Part shown: positions 52,267-64,000 of the stretch, piece by piece
Layout of the letters: each line of letters starts with the position of its first letter
Position numbering within the stretch: position 1 is the first letter of the stretch
Origin: Actinomucor elegans
Lineage: Eukaryota; Mucoromycota; Mucoromycetes; Mucorales; Mucoraceae
Assembly (NCBI GenBank): GCA_026027325.1
Contig: JAMSLZ010000001.1
Coordinates: forward strand, 2,604,001 to 2,668,000
Direction of reading: 5' to 3'
DNA: 64,000 bases
Made by a program: the position numbers and the translations under genes
The notes under the pieces: generated by a model
The model's database searches: none
What the model was told of the DNA's origin: nothing
The model's input: the letters and a program-made list of their open reading frames with translations, nothing else

Positions 52267-53921
52267 TTACAACATTTCAATAGTTGTGTTAATCTTTTCT
52301 GCCATCATAGCTACTATTGCAGCACCCACAATTCTTGAGTGCTTCACTATGCCCACCGACAGCTTTGCTGCAACATGATCTGGAATTAAGGCCTTTAAAG
52401 TTTCACAAACATGAGGATGGAAAGACGAGTAATCTTTGTAAACTTCGCCGCTGATAGCTTTTTGTATGGGAATATATAAGTTCTCAGAGGGAAAAAAAAA
52501 AAAGAGGTAGTGTTACTTACAGATTGCAAATCCATCATCGTGAGGGTCTAGACCAATACCATCAGTGACCATGTACTCTACAACACCTGCTATACTTGCA
52601 CCAAGCAAGATAGCGGCACGATAGCCTATCAGCGCGCATATCTTCTTAACGATCTCTCTATCCTCAAGCGTAGTTTCCCCTGTCCTGCACATTTCCTCTA
52701 ATACTACGCGTGTGCCCTCAAGCAAATCCTCATCTGCTTCGCAAACATACATGTAGCTTGTATCAAACTGATAAGGAACACGAAGTAAGCATTCTTCATC
52801 ATCAATATCAAACAAGAGCACCTTTCTATCGGCCAAATCAACTAGCACAAGCCGCACTAGCTCGCCAAGGTACATTCCAGTAGTCATTTTTTCAAAGGCG
52901 TGCACACCTTGATTGTTAGATTCTTGATCTACTTTGATATCAAACGCATTCACAGGCAAGTAGTTGGCACTAATATTGCACCACTCGGTATTAATGATCA
53001 TATCTGCGTGTAGTGGTACAGCGTCTTTGTGTTGTGCCAAGAACTGGCCCATATTTGTAACCTTGTCATAATAAGCGCAATTGGTACCTGCGCTGTGTAC
53101 AATGCCTATTCGAGTCGATGGATGCTGATAAGCGTGGGCCAGTAAAGTACAGACTGCATCTAAAATAAGTTAAATGTCAGCGATTTGCCCTAATATGTCA
53201 ATCTGATTTGGGGTAGGTACCGTTAGCCATAGCTACCACTTTGACGGCAAGGCCTTTTGCCTGAAATCTTTGATGAAACAAACTCACCACATCACTTCCA
53301 ATGGCATTAGGATATTCAAAGCCATGCTCTAATGCTACAATAGAGCCTTTATCTAAACCTGTTTGACGTACTGCAAAGCCCAAACTGATGCCCATAGCAT
53401 ACACCATCTCTTGTGAAGCTCCTATTCGCTTTTGAAAATCAGCTACACAGTCTGCTATATAATCGACTAATGTGCTCATGGTATCGCCTGCTGTCAAATG
53501 ATCAGGAATTTTGTACTGATATTGATTGATGGCTAGTTTTCCGCCTTCGCCTTTTAATCGAACTTGACAGACATAAATATCAACGCCACTGATTTCCAAA
53601 GCTAGATAAGTGCCCTTTTCGTTGCCTGTTGGGTAACCTAAATAAAATGGATTAGCATGAGGCTATTATTAGCTGGGGTATAAACTCACCAGTCACAAAG
53701 GAAGGAATCATCTTTAAATCATTGCACTTTTCGCTAGTGTTTAGCCCAATTCTCATTTCATGGCCCACGCCTTGCATTAATCTACCTAGTTCCTCTTCTG
53801 GCACACGAAATAGGTCTGCGATTTCTTCAATAGCTGATTGTTGGTTAGATGTACCATTTTTTAATGTTTGGTCTGTGCTTGATACAGCTGCAGGAATGAC
53901 AGTAGGTTTACGGTTTGTCAT
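52267..53921 (-). CDS. Divergent hexokinase family protein
   Basis: Four exons encode about 480 residues with both hexokinase lobes. Preserved are the catalytic Asp (MANDAVCTLLAH; the Asp codon is split by the intron at about 53161-53218), IINTEWCN, AFEKMTTGMYLGELVRLVL, and a C-terminal SGEVYKDYSSFHP with LSVGIVKHSRIVGAA. Altered are the sugar-binding signature, where LGFAVRQTGLDKG replaces the usual LGFxFSxP segment and the WTKGF motif reads LEHGF. The phosphate loop is also altered, reading HSAGTNCAY instead of a Gly-rich GTGxNGAY. The substrate-binding Lys is thus lost. The protein may be a regulatory, non-phosphorylating hexokinase like those known in other fungi, or use another sugar. 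Start at ATG 53921. Confidence 0.85.
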
Positions 53922-54112
53922 ATTAATGGATATTCAGAAGAAAAAGACATGAAAATACAAAACAGAGCTACTGAACTTTATATATAAGATGTGAATAATA
54001 TGAAATGTTCTTGTGTAATTCATTCAGAAGAAACGCGTTCCTCGGTCTCTGTACTACTCATGTGTTTCTTAGCAGCTTTTCGAGAAAGCTTATTTTATTT
54101 AAGTAATTTTGC

Positions 54113-56953
54113 TCAAAACAGATCAGCAAAAGGATCTTTAGTTGTACTTGAAGAAGCGGGTTGTTGTTGAGGTGGTGGAGAACTGCTACCAAACAAATCG
54201 CTGGTAAAGTCATTCATCATCTGTGATTGTTGCTGCTGAGGTTGTTGAGGAGCTGGAGAATTGAACAGGTTCATAATATCATCTATATTATTACTAGCAG
54301 GGGCAGCCCGAGTTGACGGTTGACTAATGGCCTGTGCATCGGAATTACCAATTGAGAGCAAATCGCTGAACGAACTACCACCTTGTTGAAGTATGGGAGA
54401 TGAAGGTGCTTCGGCACTAGGTTCATCCCAATCCAAATCAAGCAGATTACCAATGTCATTATTCTTGATAGCAGCTTGTATCTGAGGTGGAGGGGCATTG
54501 ATATCATCTTCTTCTGCATGTCTATGATGGATTTGATAAGCAAAACGAGTAGAAATTTTAACTAGATTTTATGAACTTACTCCTGTAAAGCCTTATTGAC
54601 ATTATCTGCACCAAATTTCTTTCCAGCAATGAAAGTTTCTGCAGGTTTATGGTAAACAGAAGCCAAAGTACCAATATCGTACAACAATGTTTCGAGTAAT
54701 GCAGGTGAAAGTCCGTCGTTCTCACCGGCAATAGGTGGTTTCTCAGACAGAACAACAGCCTACATCCAGTGTTACTTTCAAGGTCGTACTTGTGTGAACT
54801 ATTATATTACCTTGGCTGCTTGAGGATCTGTAGATAGCAATCTCCAATAGACATACGCTCTATCACGAATATCCGCGTTATCGCATTCGGTAGTAGCTGT
54901 TTGAAGAATACGTTGCACTAAATCTTGATTTTCGTTTGGCTTCTTCAAGAACAATTTGACTGTAGCAGTCAGCAGTTGCAATTGAACCTTATATAATGGT
55001 TTAGTAACGCATATTATTCTAATAGCGCCATATTACCTGAGGATTTTCTTCCTTAAAGTTCTCCAAGAAGATATTAATAAGATCATCCGCGTTGTCGATT
55101 CTTTCAGCATATTCACCAATGATCCAAATCAATGAACCCTTGGCTTCTGGTTCATCTAAAGCTTCGAGATTCTCGCACAATGTAGGGATAATACCTTCAT
55201 ATTTATGTGGGTATTTGCGAAAGATATCCTATTTTCTTTATATTGAGTTCAATTGCTTGCATATCATCTTTGTAATTTACCTTGATTACAACAACAGCTT
55301 CTTGCACAACATAACTTACACCAGTATTGATCAAGTCCAATAAAACGTTAATACAACGTTCAGCAGCTTCATCAATCTTAATAGCACAACGTCCGATAGC
55401 ATGGACAGATTTACGTACAAAATCGACATCCACTTCATTAGCATATCTACAGCATTTACTTAGTATTTCAAGTTTCTTTTTTTCTTTTTTTCTTTTTTCT
55501 TTTTTCTTTTTTCTATAGTAGCACTTACTCTTTCAACTCGCTCAACAATTGGTCTACGTTACGGTCGTTGCACAGTTTGATCATGATCTCTAATTTTTCC
55601 AATTTGACATAAGGTGGATCATTGTATTTGCAAAAGAATACACGGATTTCATTGCTCAAAACTTCAGGGCGTTTTTGAAGGATGAGACTAATATTACGTA
55701 AGGCAATATATTGGACCTCTGGAGGACTAGAAAGTAGTGTAACTAATAATAAATGGTGAATAAAACGAGCTTACTTCAAGACACGGGACACTAGTACCTA
55801 AAGGAGGCGCCATCTTTCTACACATTGACTTGATAAACGCGTCTTCTTTGATATGTCGCATATTAATCATCAATACCTTCCTAGATTGTCAATAAACTAC
55901 TTTATCCTTTTACACTGTACATGTATACCTTGATGGCAGATAAAACAACAGCACCATTAGCGTGTTGCAATCTAGGCATAACACGATCACAGATACTCTC
56001 TGCTTCTTTACCTCCAGACACTTTATAGTCACCAATAGCTGTCAGAATAGCAATCTGACCCCATCTATTCATTGATCAGGTACGCGAATACAACCACAGG
56101 ATGTTTGACTTACTCTGTACATTCATTAAGGGCATGTAACAGCTTGTTAGATATATTGCTGTTAATTTCAAAGATGTTGTGTTGAGGTGAAGCTTCGTTG
56201 ATATCAGATAAGGCTATGACAGCGTTAGCGACTACCATAGGATTCACATCAGATACCATCTCTTTGACTGAGTTAACAAAATCTTGCTCCATAGCTAACT
56301 CTGGGTTCAAATCATACAATTTTGCAACGCAAACAGCTGCTGTCTTTCTTACATAAGGATTTTCATCCTACAAACCCACAAGATTAATAATCTGGTTATT
56401 TAGTAAGCTTTAACATTACCTTGAGACATTTACGAAGTGGCTCGGTAAGATAATCGATAATCTTATCCACTCTTAAACAGCCCATAGTACGAATAGCAAG
56501 TGCACGAATCAAAGGGTTTGGATCGTCAGAGTCCTTGAAAAGATGAGATTAATAATACAAATTTCTTTCAGCTTTCGAGGCGTACCTTGACGAACGTATT
56601 GACAGCCAAAATGACTAGCTCAGGTTGAGTCTTTGCATAATTCATAAGGTAAAGATACACCAATTTTTTCAACTCGAGATCTTCGGTCTGCATGTTCTTG
56701 AGAACATCTGGGAAAAGACCGCTTACATCTTTACCGACAGTCATATTGGCGATGACTTTTTTCACTGCATCTTTGCGATGATGACGATATTCACTATTAA
56801 GTTCAGACTTGAGTTCGTAATTTTCACCTAAACAAGGAGTTAATTCTCGGGAAACATTCGTATTCATCGTTTTTCGCGTCCATCTCAGTTCTTTTTCGTA
56901 GAAACATTACCTCTTTTGTTGGTGGTAAAGAACTTGGGTCTACTGAGTGACAT
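54113..56953 (-). CDS. AP-1/AP-2 complex beta subunit (beta-adaptin), without ear domain
   Basis: The N-terminal trunk is the classic beta-adaptin sequence: [80 protein letters not shown] and [20 protein letters not shown]. It forms an Arm/HEAT solenoid that builds the adaptor core with gamma or alpha, mu and sigma subunits on Golgi, endosomal or plasma membranes. The hinge is Ser/Gln/Pro-rich with clathrin-box-like LLDLDW and LLSIGN. The protein ends at DPFADLF without the C-terminal appendage, as in fungal beta1-type subunits. More than ten short introns are present. The start is MSLSRPKF at 56953. AP-1 is the more likely complex, but AP-2 cannot be excluded. Confidence 0.92.
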
Positions 56954-59900
56954 TGTTTGATTTCTACAGTTACTTAAAAGAAAAGAAACAAAAGAAGCTG
57001 AAGAACCTGCGCACACAACAAAACAGCCTTGAAGCTTAGGCACTGCAATGGAAACGTCGGGGCCGTAAAATGAGATAGTGATTTGAGTTTTGTAAGGGAT
57101 ACCATATATGCCAAAACTTCAATAGTTTAGCATATTATAAAACACATTTTGAAACATAGATTTTGATTAGAGTATAATTATTTTAGTTCAATATACGTAT
57201 TTCTCATTAAAAAAGTAACTTCTGAACAATGAATATAAACACTAATGCTGCCACGGTGAATTCAAAGCTTTTTTTTTGTATTAGTGAATTCAAAGCTAAT
57301 TCGATGTTCTGAAAGAAAACCAATACAATACTTACACACATAGATGCACAATCTGGTTTTGTGTAGTTTATACTAATATGTCTTATGCTTATTAAGGATT
57401 CTTCAAATAGAATCAGACTGAGTATATAGGTTCTCATATTCAACAGCAAAGTATCAGACCCAAATATTAATCGGTTACAGGAATACAAACACACTATCTC
57501 CTCTTCCTTCCTCTCCTCTTCCTTCCTCTCCTCTTCTACTGCTGCTAAAGCATTACTGAGAAATTTGACTGAAATTCCATTGAGGCTTATTGACAAATGA
57601 AAAGTATTCAATATTTCGCCGTTTTGATGCAGCTCTATTCATCCAAAAACTTTATATGAAGCTGCATGGGATTCGTTTATCAACAAATTCACGTATTTCT
57701 CATATACTAATGAACCCCAAATAATTGTATGCAGCTTTATTGCTTATTTATTATACAAGTACATGTTATGCAAAACTAATCTCTCATCATGTACATATAT
57801 GTATATTGATAATGCTATCAGTTATCGACTTTAACTTTTATCTTGAACAGCTTTAATAATATTTTTTTTATATAAGCGAATTTAATGACTATGACACGAT
57901 ATACTTCTAAAGAGAATATACCATACACTTTAAGCCTATAAAACCATATGCGACTACTATATATTATTTCTTTTACTATCATTTTTGCTCTTAAATCAAG
58001 TTATATGGCTGCTATATAAAAGTTACTTTTTTCTACACTCAAATAGCACCACCCTAACTTGACGAGTGGGATCTCAACCGACCTGGAGCAAATGTCGCAT
58101 CTGATGAGTAGCTCAAGTAGACAATAATGAACTACTATTTCTACTGAAACGGCAAATTGACGACATTTTTCTTTTCTTTGTAATGAATGTTCTTTACAGA
58201 GCATTAAACAATGAAAAACTATACTTGCTTTGATGTAATTATAAATCCACTATGATATTTATTACACTCGACAGTAACCAGTGTAATCACGTTTTGTTGG
58301 CCTGTGTGTTTTTTATAGAATTTCTTTTGTTAGCCTAGCTCTAGAGATTCAACCGCTGAATTAGTTACATCGTTGTATAATATCATCATGATAATATAAT
58401 TGCCTAATTCCTCAATATTGGATATGTATGGATCGGCGAGAGCTAACAATTTAGAAACTAAGTTCTATCAAAAGTTTGTTGTTAGGATGCGTAATTCATC
58501 TAATCTAGTTTAATCACACGCCTAAATAGACATTGAAGACTATATAATAAAGCTCTTGCATATCATTACCCTTCCTTCGCCTATCAATAGCTATTCATAT
58601 ATTAGCATTCTGTATACTATATGGCTAGTTCAGGTGTTTAGTAGATTTTTCGACAATCATTTAATTCACCTCCTACAACGAATGCATATATGTTCGTAAT
58701 GAGTCATTAAATCTATCAGAAACATTTTTTTAACTGTAATCTAACAAATATGTTATACTCGGTAAGAATTAGCTATAAAAATCACGTCTTACTTGGTAGG
58801 TATATTATCGTATACTATGCGCTGGTAACCTCTTAAAGGTATTATAAGGGAATGAAACAGATTACAGATTATCAATAACTCCAAAACAGTACGTAGAATA
58901 GAAAAAAGACTCATGAAAATACTAGCATTTGACTATAACTGCATTATGCTTAATAACCTGGAGGTTGTGGCCTGCTTCGACTGTGATAACTCAAATCTTA
59001 GTGGATTTCAAGCGACATACTAAGCATTATTATGTACGCGGTAAACATAGTTGCATTATCAACCATATTTTGAGAATGACTTTAATACTGCAAAGGCTGG
59101 GCTACAACTTCTCTAAAACCGCTCGTCATAATAATTCGAGCATGTCATATTTCCTTAAAAACACTATCGAATACAGAACATTCTAATTTGTTATATTTGA
59201 TTTACATCTTACTAAAGTATATATAAATCAGTCGCACTTGTTATACTTGTCAAACATACTGAATGATAAAAAGCTATTTCCATAGATTCTGTACTTGGAA
59301 TCCAAGACCACGTTTATCACCCAAACAATTATATAAGATGACTAGTAACTATATGTAAATTACTGTATGTATGAATAAGATGAAATATCAGATAAACCTA
59401 AGATCAATTGCAATGGATATAAGAATTATCTAATTTTATTATTATTATGAATACTTCCCATCTTAAAAATAAAGGATTTAATACGAGTCTCATTCTATTT
59501 TTTAAAAAAGCCCATTTCAAAATATTCATTTTATTTTATTTTCAGATCTCTTGGAGTACTTGGTATACAATAAACACTATGTCAATTTTAGTGACAAATA
59601 AGTGTCAATACGTAAGGCACTATTTTATCAAGTCTATGTGTGCATTTTGTGCTGCAATAACTGTTCCTCATCTCCTCCAATTATTTGTTATTTTTGTAAA
59701 AGGCCGGTTTTTTTGCATTTTTTTAACATACGCACACAAATTTGCATGTTCTTAGACACGCGAGACCTATATTAATATTCTTTGCCTTAAAAAACACAAT
59801 CGTCTTCATGCTCCATAAAAACTGTCAGATTTTTGGCTTATGGGTACACTGTTATAATCATCTTTTAGAATTATGGCATTTTTCATTATCACGATATTGA

Positions 59901-61474
59901 TCGGTCGTTTCCAGCTTAACATTACATATGGTGGTCAGTATGCATTTTTTATGTGTTATCATATCTATGCAAACTATCGTGTAATGAAACACTCTACCTT
60001 AGTAAATAATTGCATTGTACAAGCTCTTATAAATTGGATCTAATATTCGCTAGATCTCTTTGCCGATCTCGGTTTAGCGCTGCATCTGGTGACTAAATCA
60101 TGCTATAAATAAGCTGCTTCATATAACAGGCCCTTCGTTTAGCTGATATACAGTGGCTATACTGATTAGTAGTAAAATATATACTTTCAAGTAAGCTAGG
60201 TTGGCAGATCTGTAGAACTTAAGACTCATCCTGATTTAATGTTGCATCATGTACATAATACATTGATAATAAACTACAGTGCACATAAGAAGCTTTATTG
60301 AAGAGTGCGTTTTGTTTTCATTCTGGAGAACAGGGGCCTTTGCGTTGATTAAAGACCAACACTTTCCAAGCTTCCATATCCAGCTGAAACATCCGGGTAA
60401 ACTACATATCGTATTCGAGATTTTTTTTTTTCACTGTGCCCATGTTAAACCCATTTTTACTATTTGCGATCCCACTCAAATTTTTAACAGACCTAACATA
60501 ACGGCCGTTGTTTTCGTGTTTAATTCCAATGGCCCACCTTAGTACTGTATAATGCATACTTCTCCCCTATCAAAAGATGAAAATGTTTCTAATTCCGCGT
60601 TCAGTGATTGAGAGATTTTTGCTACTCCAGTTATACGTGTTAGCATTTGTAACACGTAGATCCAAATCATACGTGATATAAAAAAAGGAGAATCTATTCA
60701 AAAAGTGTTGCTAAAGATAATGATACAGAAAGCAAGTCCACAGTAATGTTTGATCTTTATGATAAACATTTCATATTTCATTTAGATGCATACATATTTA
60801 CACTCATTCCAGACTAAACATCAAGGCCAGATGATTAAACTACATGAACAATGCCTACTTTAAAAAAACAGGTGTTACAAAGTTAGTAATATAGTTCTGC
60901 ATGATGAATTATCGCGTCAGATTATTCAGTTGCTTCTTTTCAAAAAAAAACAATCTTACTGGTAGATAATTGAGATATATTCGCTATGAAACTAAGATTC
61001 GAACTCTTATTATGCATATTTGTTGGGAATGAATCACGCACAATACAAGACAACCTGGGTACTTTCATTAATCATCGTCTGATTCCAAAGAGCTAAGGAA
61101 TAATACGTTTTTTTTTAAATATATATAAATAAATGTAACCATTCCATTTAAGCAGCAACTACACTGAAAGTGTATTCTTTTATCTGTGCAAGACTACCAA
61201 ACTCCCTTTCCGAGAATAAAGACTAGTTTTCATAGCGAAAATTTTCACTGCAAATGACCTTGCGTTCGGGGAACACAAACTCGATTCCAGCGGATCTCTC
61301 TTCGGAAAGCGAATTATTGATGACATGTTCCTGTGCGCGATTATCGCTCTCCAGCTGTCAAAGTTGTGTTGGAAATAACGAATTCTTGTATAAATACAGT
61401 TGTGTTTCTTATAATTTTTCCCCTTTTCATAACACATTTAGTTTATTTTTATCTCTTCCTACTTTTAATACAAA
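56954..61474. other. Gene-poor stretch of 4.5 kb
   Basis: I find no protein-coding gene, tRNA or intact transposon. The DNA is AT-rich with many short frames of no recognisable content. Small pieces recall the dispersed GCATCTGATG / GTTGCATCATGTAC motif (about 58092, 60083, 60241). A more GC-balanced block at about 60280-60560 might be a decayed gene or insert. TCTTCCTTCC-type microsatellite lies at about 57497-57538. Confidence 0.55.
61389..61396 (+). promoter_or_regulatory. TATA box of the copper transporter gene
   Basis: TATAAATA lies 79 bp upstream of the ATG at 61475. Confidence 0.5.
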
Positions 61475-62175
61475 ATGGATCACTCAGGTCATGCTGGACA
61501 CGATATGGGCGCTATGTCCCCTTCCCCTACTGCTTCACCTTCAGCAACAGCTTCACCCGCAGGCCATGATATGTCCGGAATGCACATGATGATGTCTATG
61601 GGTACTTTCCACTGGGGAACAAGTGGTGATGGCATCTGGATTGATAACTGGGTTCCTCAATCTGAAGGAGCTTATATTGGCGCTTGTTTTGGTTTATTCT
61701 TTTTCTCTGTTCTCTCAAGAGGTCTTCCTGCCCTGGAAGCTTATTTCACCACTTGGAAACGATTGCGTGATAGCAAAATTTCTGGAAATCAATTGTCTGC
61801 AATCAATCCTGCTGTAAGCGCTCTCGTTTTATAATATTAATAGATCACTAACTAGTTTCTATGTAGGCTATGGTAACATCAGATATCGAAAAATCAGCTA
61901 GAAAAGAGGATTCCTCGTCGCAATCCTTTCACGGCGCCGCATACCCAAACCCTCTTGCATTACCTGCAGTCCCCCCTTTTTCATGGTCAACAGACACAAT
62001 TAGAAGTTTCTTGACAGCTTTTACCTCGTTCATCAGTTATTTGCTCATGATGGTTGTTATGACTGGTAACGGGGGTTTTTTCTTCGTTATTATTGGCGGT
62101 GTTTTCTTTGGTGAAATGGCCTTTGGTCGTTTTAGATCATTAGGTGGAGGTTTTCCTGATGATCACGCTCATTAG
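61475..62175 (+). CDS. Ctr-family high-affinity copper transporter
   Basis: Two exons (61475-61813 and 61867-62175, GT-AG intron of 53 nt in phase 0) encode 215 residues. The extracellular N-terminus is Met/His-rich (HSGHAGHDMGAM, HDMSGMHMMMSM) and collects Cu(I). TM1 is about EGAYIGACFGLFFFSVLSRG. TM2 contains the MMVVM motif (Met-x3-Met) that lines the pore. TM3 is IIGGVFFGEMAFG with the GxxxG packing motif. The C-terminus ends DDHAH, where His residues may hand copper to chaperones. The protein forms a trimeric pore in the plasma or vacuolar membrane; which of the two is not evident. Confidence 0.93.
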
Positions 62176-62355
62176 ATATTACAATATCAAACTATTTATA
62201 CTAATTCACTCCATTCACCATCTTGGTAATTGTAATACTACTTTATACATTAATCTTTATCATGTTATAAAAAATGTTTCCTTTGTATATATACCCTCAT
62301 TTTAATATATCATTGTAAACGATCTTTTCGCTTAATTATATAATAAACTATATGC

Positions 62356-62358
<3 letters not shown>

Positions 62359-62391
<33 letters not shown>
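62359..62391. repeat. (TA)n microsatellite
   Basis: About 16 uninterrupted TA dinucleotides lie in the spacer between the copper transporter and the aminotransferase gene. Confidence 0.9.
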
Positions 62392-62556
62392 TGTCTTAAC
62401 TTAAAACAAGTCTTTATTAGTGTACGATAATCTTAATCAAAGCACCGAAACACACACTCACAGATTATCAGCACAGTCACGACCAGTGAACATCTAGAAA
62501 AAGCGTATCTGCTCTTTTCTACTCTTTCCTTTTCATTTAGAATATACTATAGCAAA

Positions 62557-64000
62557 ATGGACTATCAAAAATTCATCAGTGAACGCAGTAAAGCCAGAAA
62601 ACCTTCTGCCAGTAATGATCGCATATTCAAAATTTCATCGTACGCACTTATAATATTTATACCTATCCTTTGTTACCAATAGTTCGCGCACTTTCACCTT
62701 ATCTTCATCAAAAGGATATGGTAAACTAAATAGAACAAAGTGAAAGTTCACTCTAACATTTTATCCAGATCTCTTTAGGAGCAGGCCAACCAAACCAAGG
62801 CACTTTCCCCTACGCTGGCATGTCCATCCACCTCAAGTCTGGAGAAACACTTCGAGTAGATGATCAACTATTCAGTCGTTCTTTGTCATACGATTTAACC
62901 GTAAGTACCATACTACTATCAACTATTTTCCCACGTCTTTTTACTGAAAACCTGTAACATAGCCTGGTTTACCTCACCTTAATGACTGGCTTCGCGAACT
63001 GCAAAAGATTGAGCATAAACCACCTGTAGATTTTGACTTGGCTATTGGTTGCGGATCTCAAGATCTCTTAACAAAGGTGAGTAATTTTAGGTAAATCCAT
63101 TGCAATTTATACTTATACAATTATGAGTTTAGGCTTTTGATATGATGATCAATGACGGAGATTCGATATTGATCGAAAATCCTTCTTACACTGGCTGTCT
63201 CTCTTTCCTTAGAACCCTTCATTGCGATCTTGCTGACGTCGCAACCGATGCGTATGGCATTATTCCTGAATCTTTAGAGAAAATGCTCGCCAACTGGCCT
63301 ACAAGTAATCCCAGTGGCAAAAAGAACCAACGTAGACCTCACTTACTTTACACTATCCCCAGTGGTGGTAATCCTACAGGCGCTACGGCGACCTTGGAAC
63401 GCAAACGTGCCGTCTATGCTATTTGTCAAAAATATGATGTAATCATCTTGGAAGATGATGCTTATTACTATCTACAGTTCGAAAAGGAACGTGTGCCTTC
63501 ATATCTATCATTGGATGTCGATGGACGCGTTATGCGTTGTGATAGCATGTCTAAGATTCTCTCAGCAGGTTTACGTATTGGATGGATCACAGGCCCTAAG
63601 CCCTTGTTGGAGCGCATTAATATGAACACTATGGTAACCAACCTGCAGCCCAGCGGCATTCCTCAAGTCATGGCATTTCAGCTATTAGATTACTGGGGCC
63701 ATCAAGGTTTTTTTAAGCATGTAGATCAAGTTGCCGATTTCTATCGACAGAAACGAGATGAGTTTGTCGAATGTTTGGAGCGTCGAATGAAAGGACGCGC
63801 GGAATGGATAGTACCCAAGGCTGGTATGTTTGTCTGGATGCGCTTACTGGGTGGTATCACGGACAGTTATGATCTGGTCATGACCAAAGCGCTAAAAGAA
63901 AATGTGCTTGCTATTCCTGGTGTAGCTTTTATGCCTCATGAGACAAAAACAGAGTATATTCGAGTATCATATAGTAATGTATCAATGGAAAACATGGATG
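62557..64000 (+). CDS. Aromatic / 2-aminoadipate aminotransferase (class I PLP), 3' end beyond window
   Basis: Exons show RALSPYLHQKDM-ISLGAGQPNQ, FSRSLSYDLT, HLNDWLRELQKIEHKPPVDF, IENPSYTGCLSFLRTLHCDL, YTIPSGGNPTGATATLERKR, IILEDDAYYYLQF and the PLP-lysine box CDSMSKILSAGLRIGWITGP. This is the ARO8/kynurenine aminotransferase II type, which acts in aromatic amino acid breakdown and lysine synthesis. Introns lie at about 62644-62685, 62721-62768, 62901-62961 and 63077-63133. The first GT-AG pair does not keep the phase between the start exon (MDYQKFISERSKAR) and RALSPY, so that boundary or one base there is uncertain. The frame is still open at 64000. Confidence 0.88.

Noticed and set aside
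53140..53230. Apparent loss of the hexokinase catalytic Asp (reading NG at exon end)
   Set aside because: Splicing the GT-AG intron joins G with AT to give GAT, so the Asp is present.
61254..61569. Frames overlapping the start of the copper transporter
   Set aside because: Out of frame with the Met/His-rich Ctr N-terminus and without conserved content.
1..64000. tRNA or rRNA genes
   Set aside because: I saw no cloverleaf with matching box A/B sequence, but a covariance scan (tRNAscan-SE, Infernal) would be needed to exclude them.

Overview
The window looks like a nuclear contig of an early-diverging filamentous fungus, most likely Mucoromycota/Mucorales (inference). The reasons are short GT-AG introns of about 45-110 nt, AT-rich intergenic DNA, compact house-keeping genes on both strands (TTI1, U2AF1, beta-adaptin, a Ctr copper transporter, a LENG8/Thp3 protein, a chitin-deacetylase-like gene), and a dense accumulation of LINE, Tc1/mariner, CACTA and Ty3/gypsy elements.

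Positions 1 to about 31030 are one large transposon nest. Two LINE copies lie head to tail (1-4867, 4868-7952). The second is cut by a Tc1/mariner element (7953-11637) that itself carries another complete Tc1/mariner element (8471-10125). Next come mariner scraps and a mariner-type MITE with paired ends at 11918 and 20955. The MITE was split first by a degenerate mariner (12103-13388) and then by a complete 7.4-kb CACTA element (13416-20794, AAA target duplication, two divergent gene units). A further mariner (21122-25243) is interrupted by a 2.5-kb AT-rich element at 22000-24501. After it lies a 5'-truncated Ty3/gypsy element (25244-30807), whose pol frame is interrupted by a solo 219-bp copy of the terminal repeat of that AT-rich element.

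The 22000-24501 element is the most unusual object in the window. It has 219-bp terminal direct repeats that look identical, and a 5-bp target duplication, as an LTR element would. Yet it encodes no reverse transcriptase. It carries a DDE_Tnp_4/Harbinger-like transposase with a C-terminal chromodomain, and a small protein whose three motifs resemble a HUH replication-initiator domain in order and spacing. Taking out the element plus one 5-mer makes the host mariner transposase frame continuous. Doing the same for the solo repeat makes the host gypsy frame continuous. Both insertions are therefore precise and recent.

Positions 31621-64000 are ordinary host genome: LENG8/THP3-like SAC3 protein (-), TTI1 (+), LIM protein (+), RING-CH membrane protein (+), homeodomain factor (+), RRM/MLLE protein (-), U2AF1 (+), an RGS-oxidoreductase fusion (-), a frameshifted chitin deacetylase (-), a divergent hexokinase (-), an AP-1/2 beta subunit without an ear (-), a 4.5-kb gene-poor stretch, a Ctr copper transporter (+) and an aromatic/aminoadipate aminotransferase cut by the window end (+).
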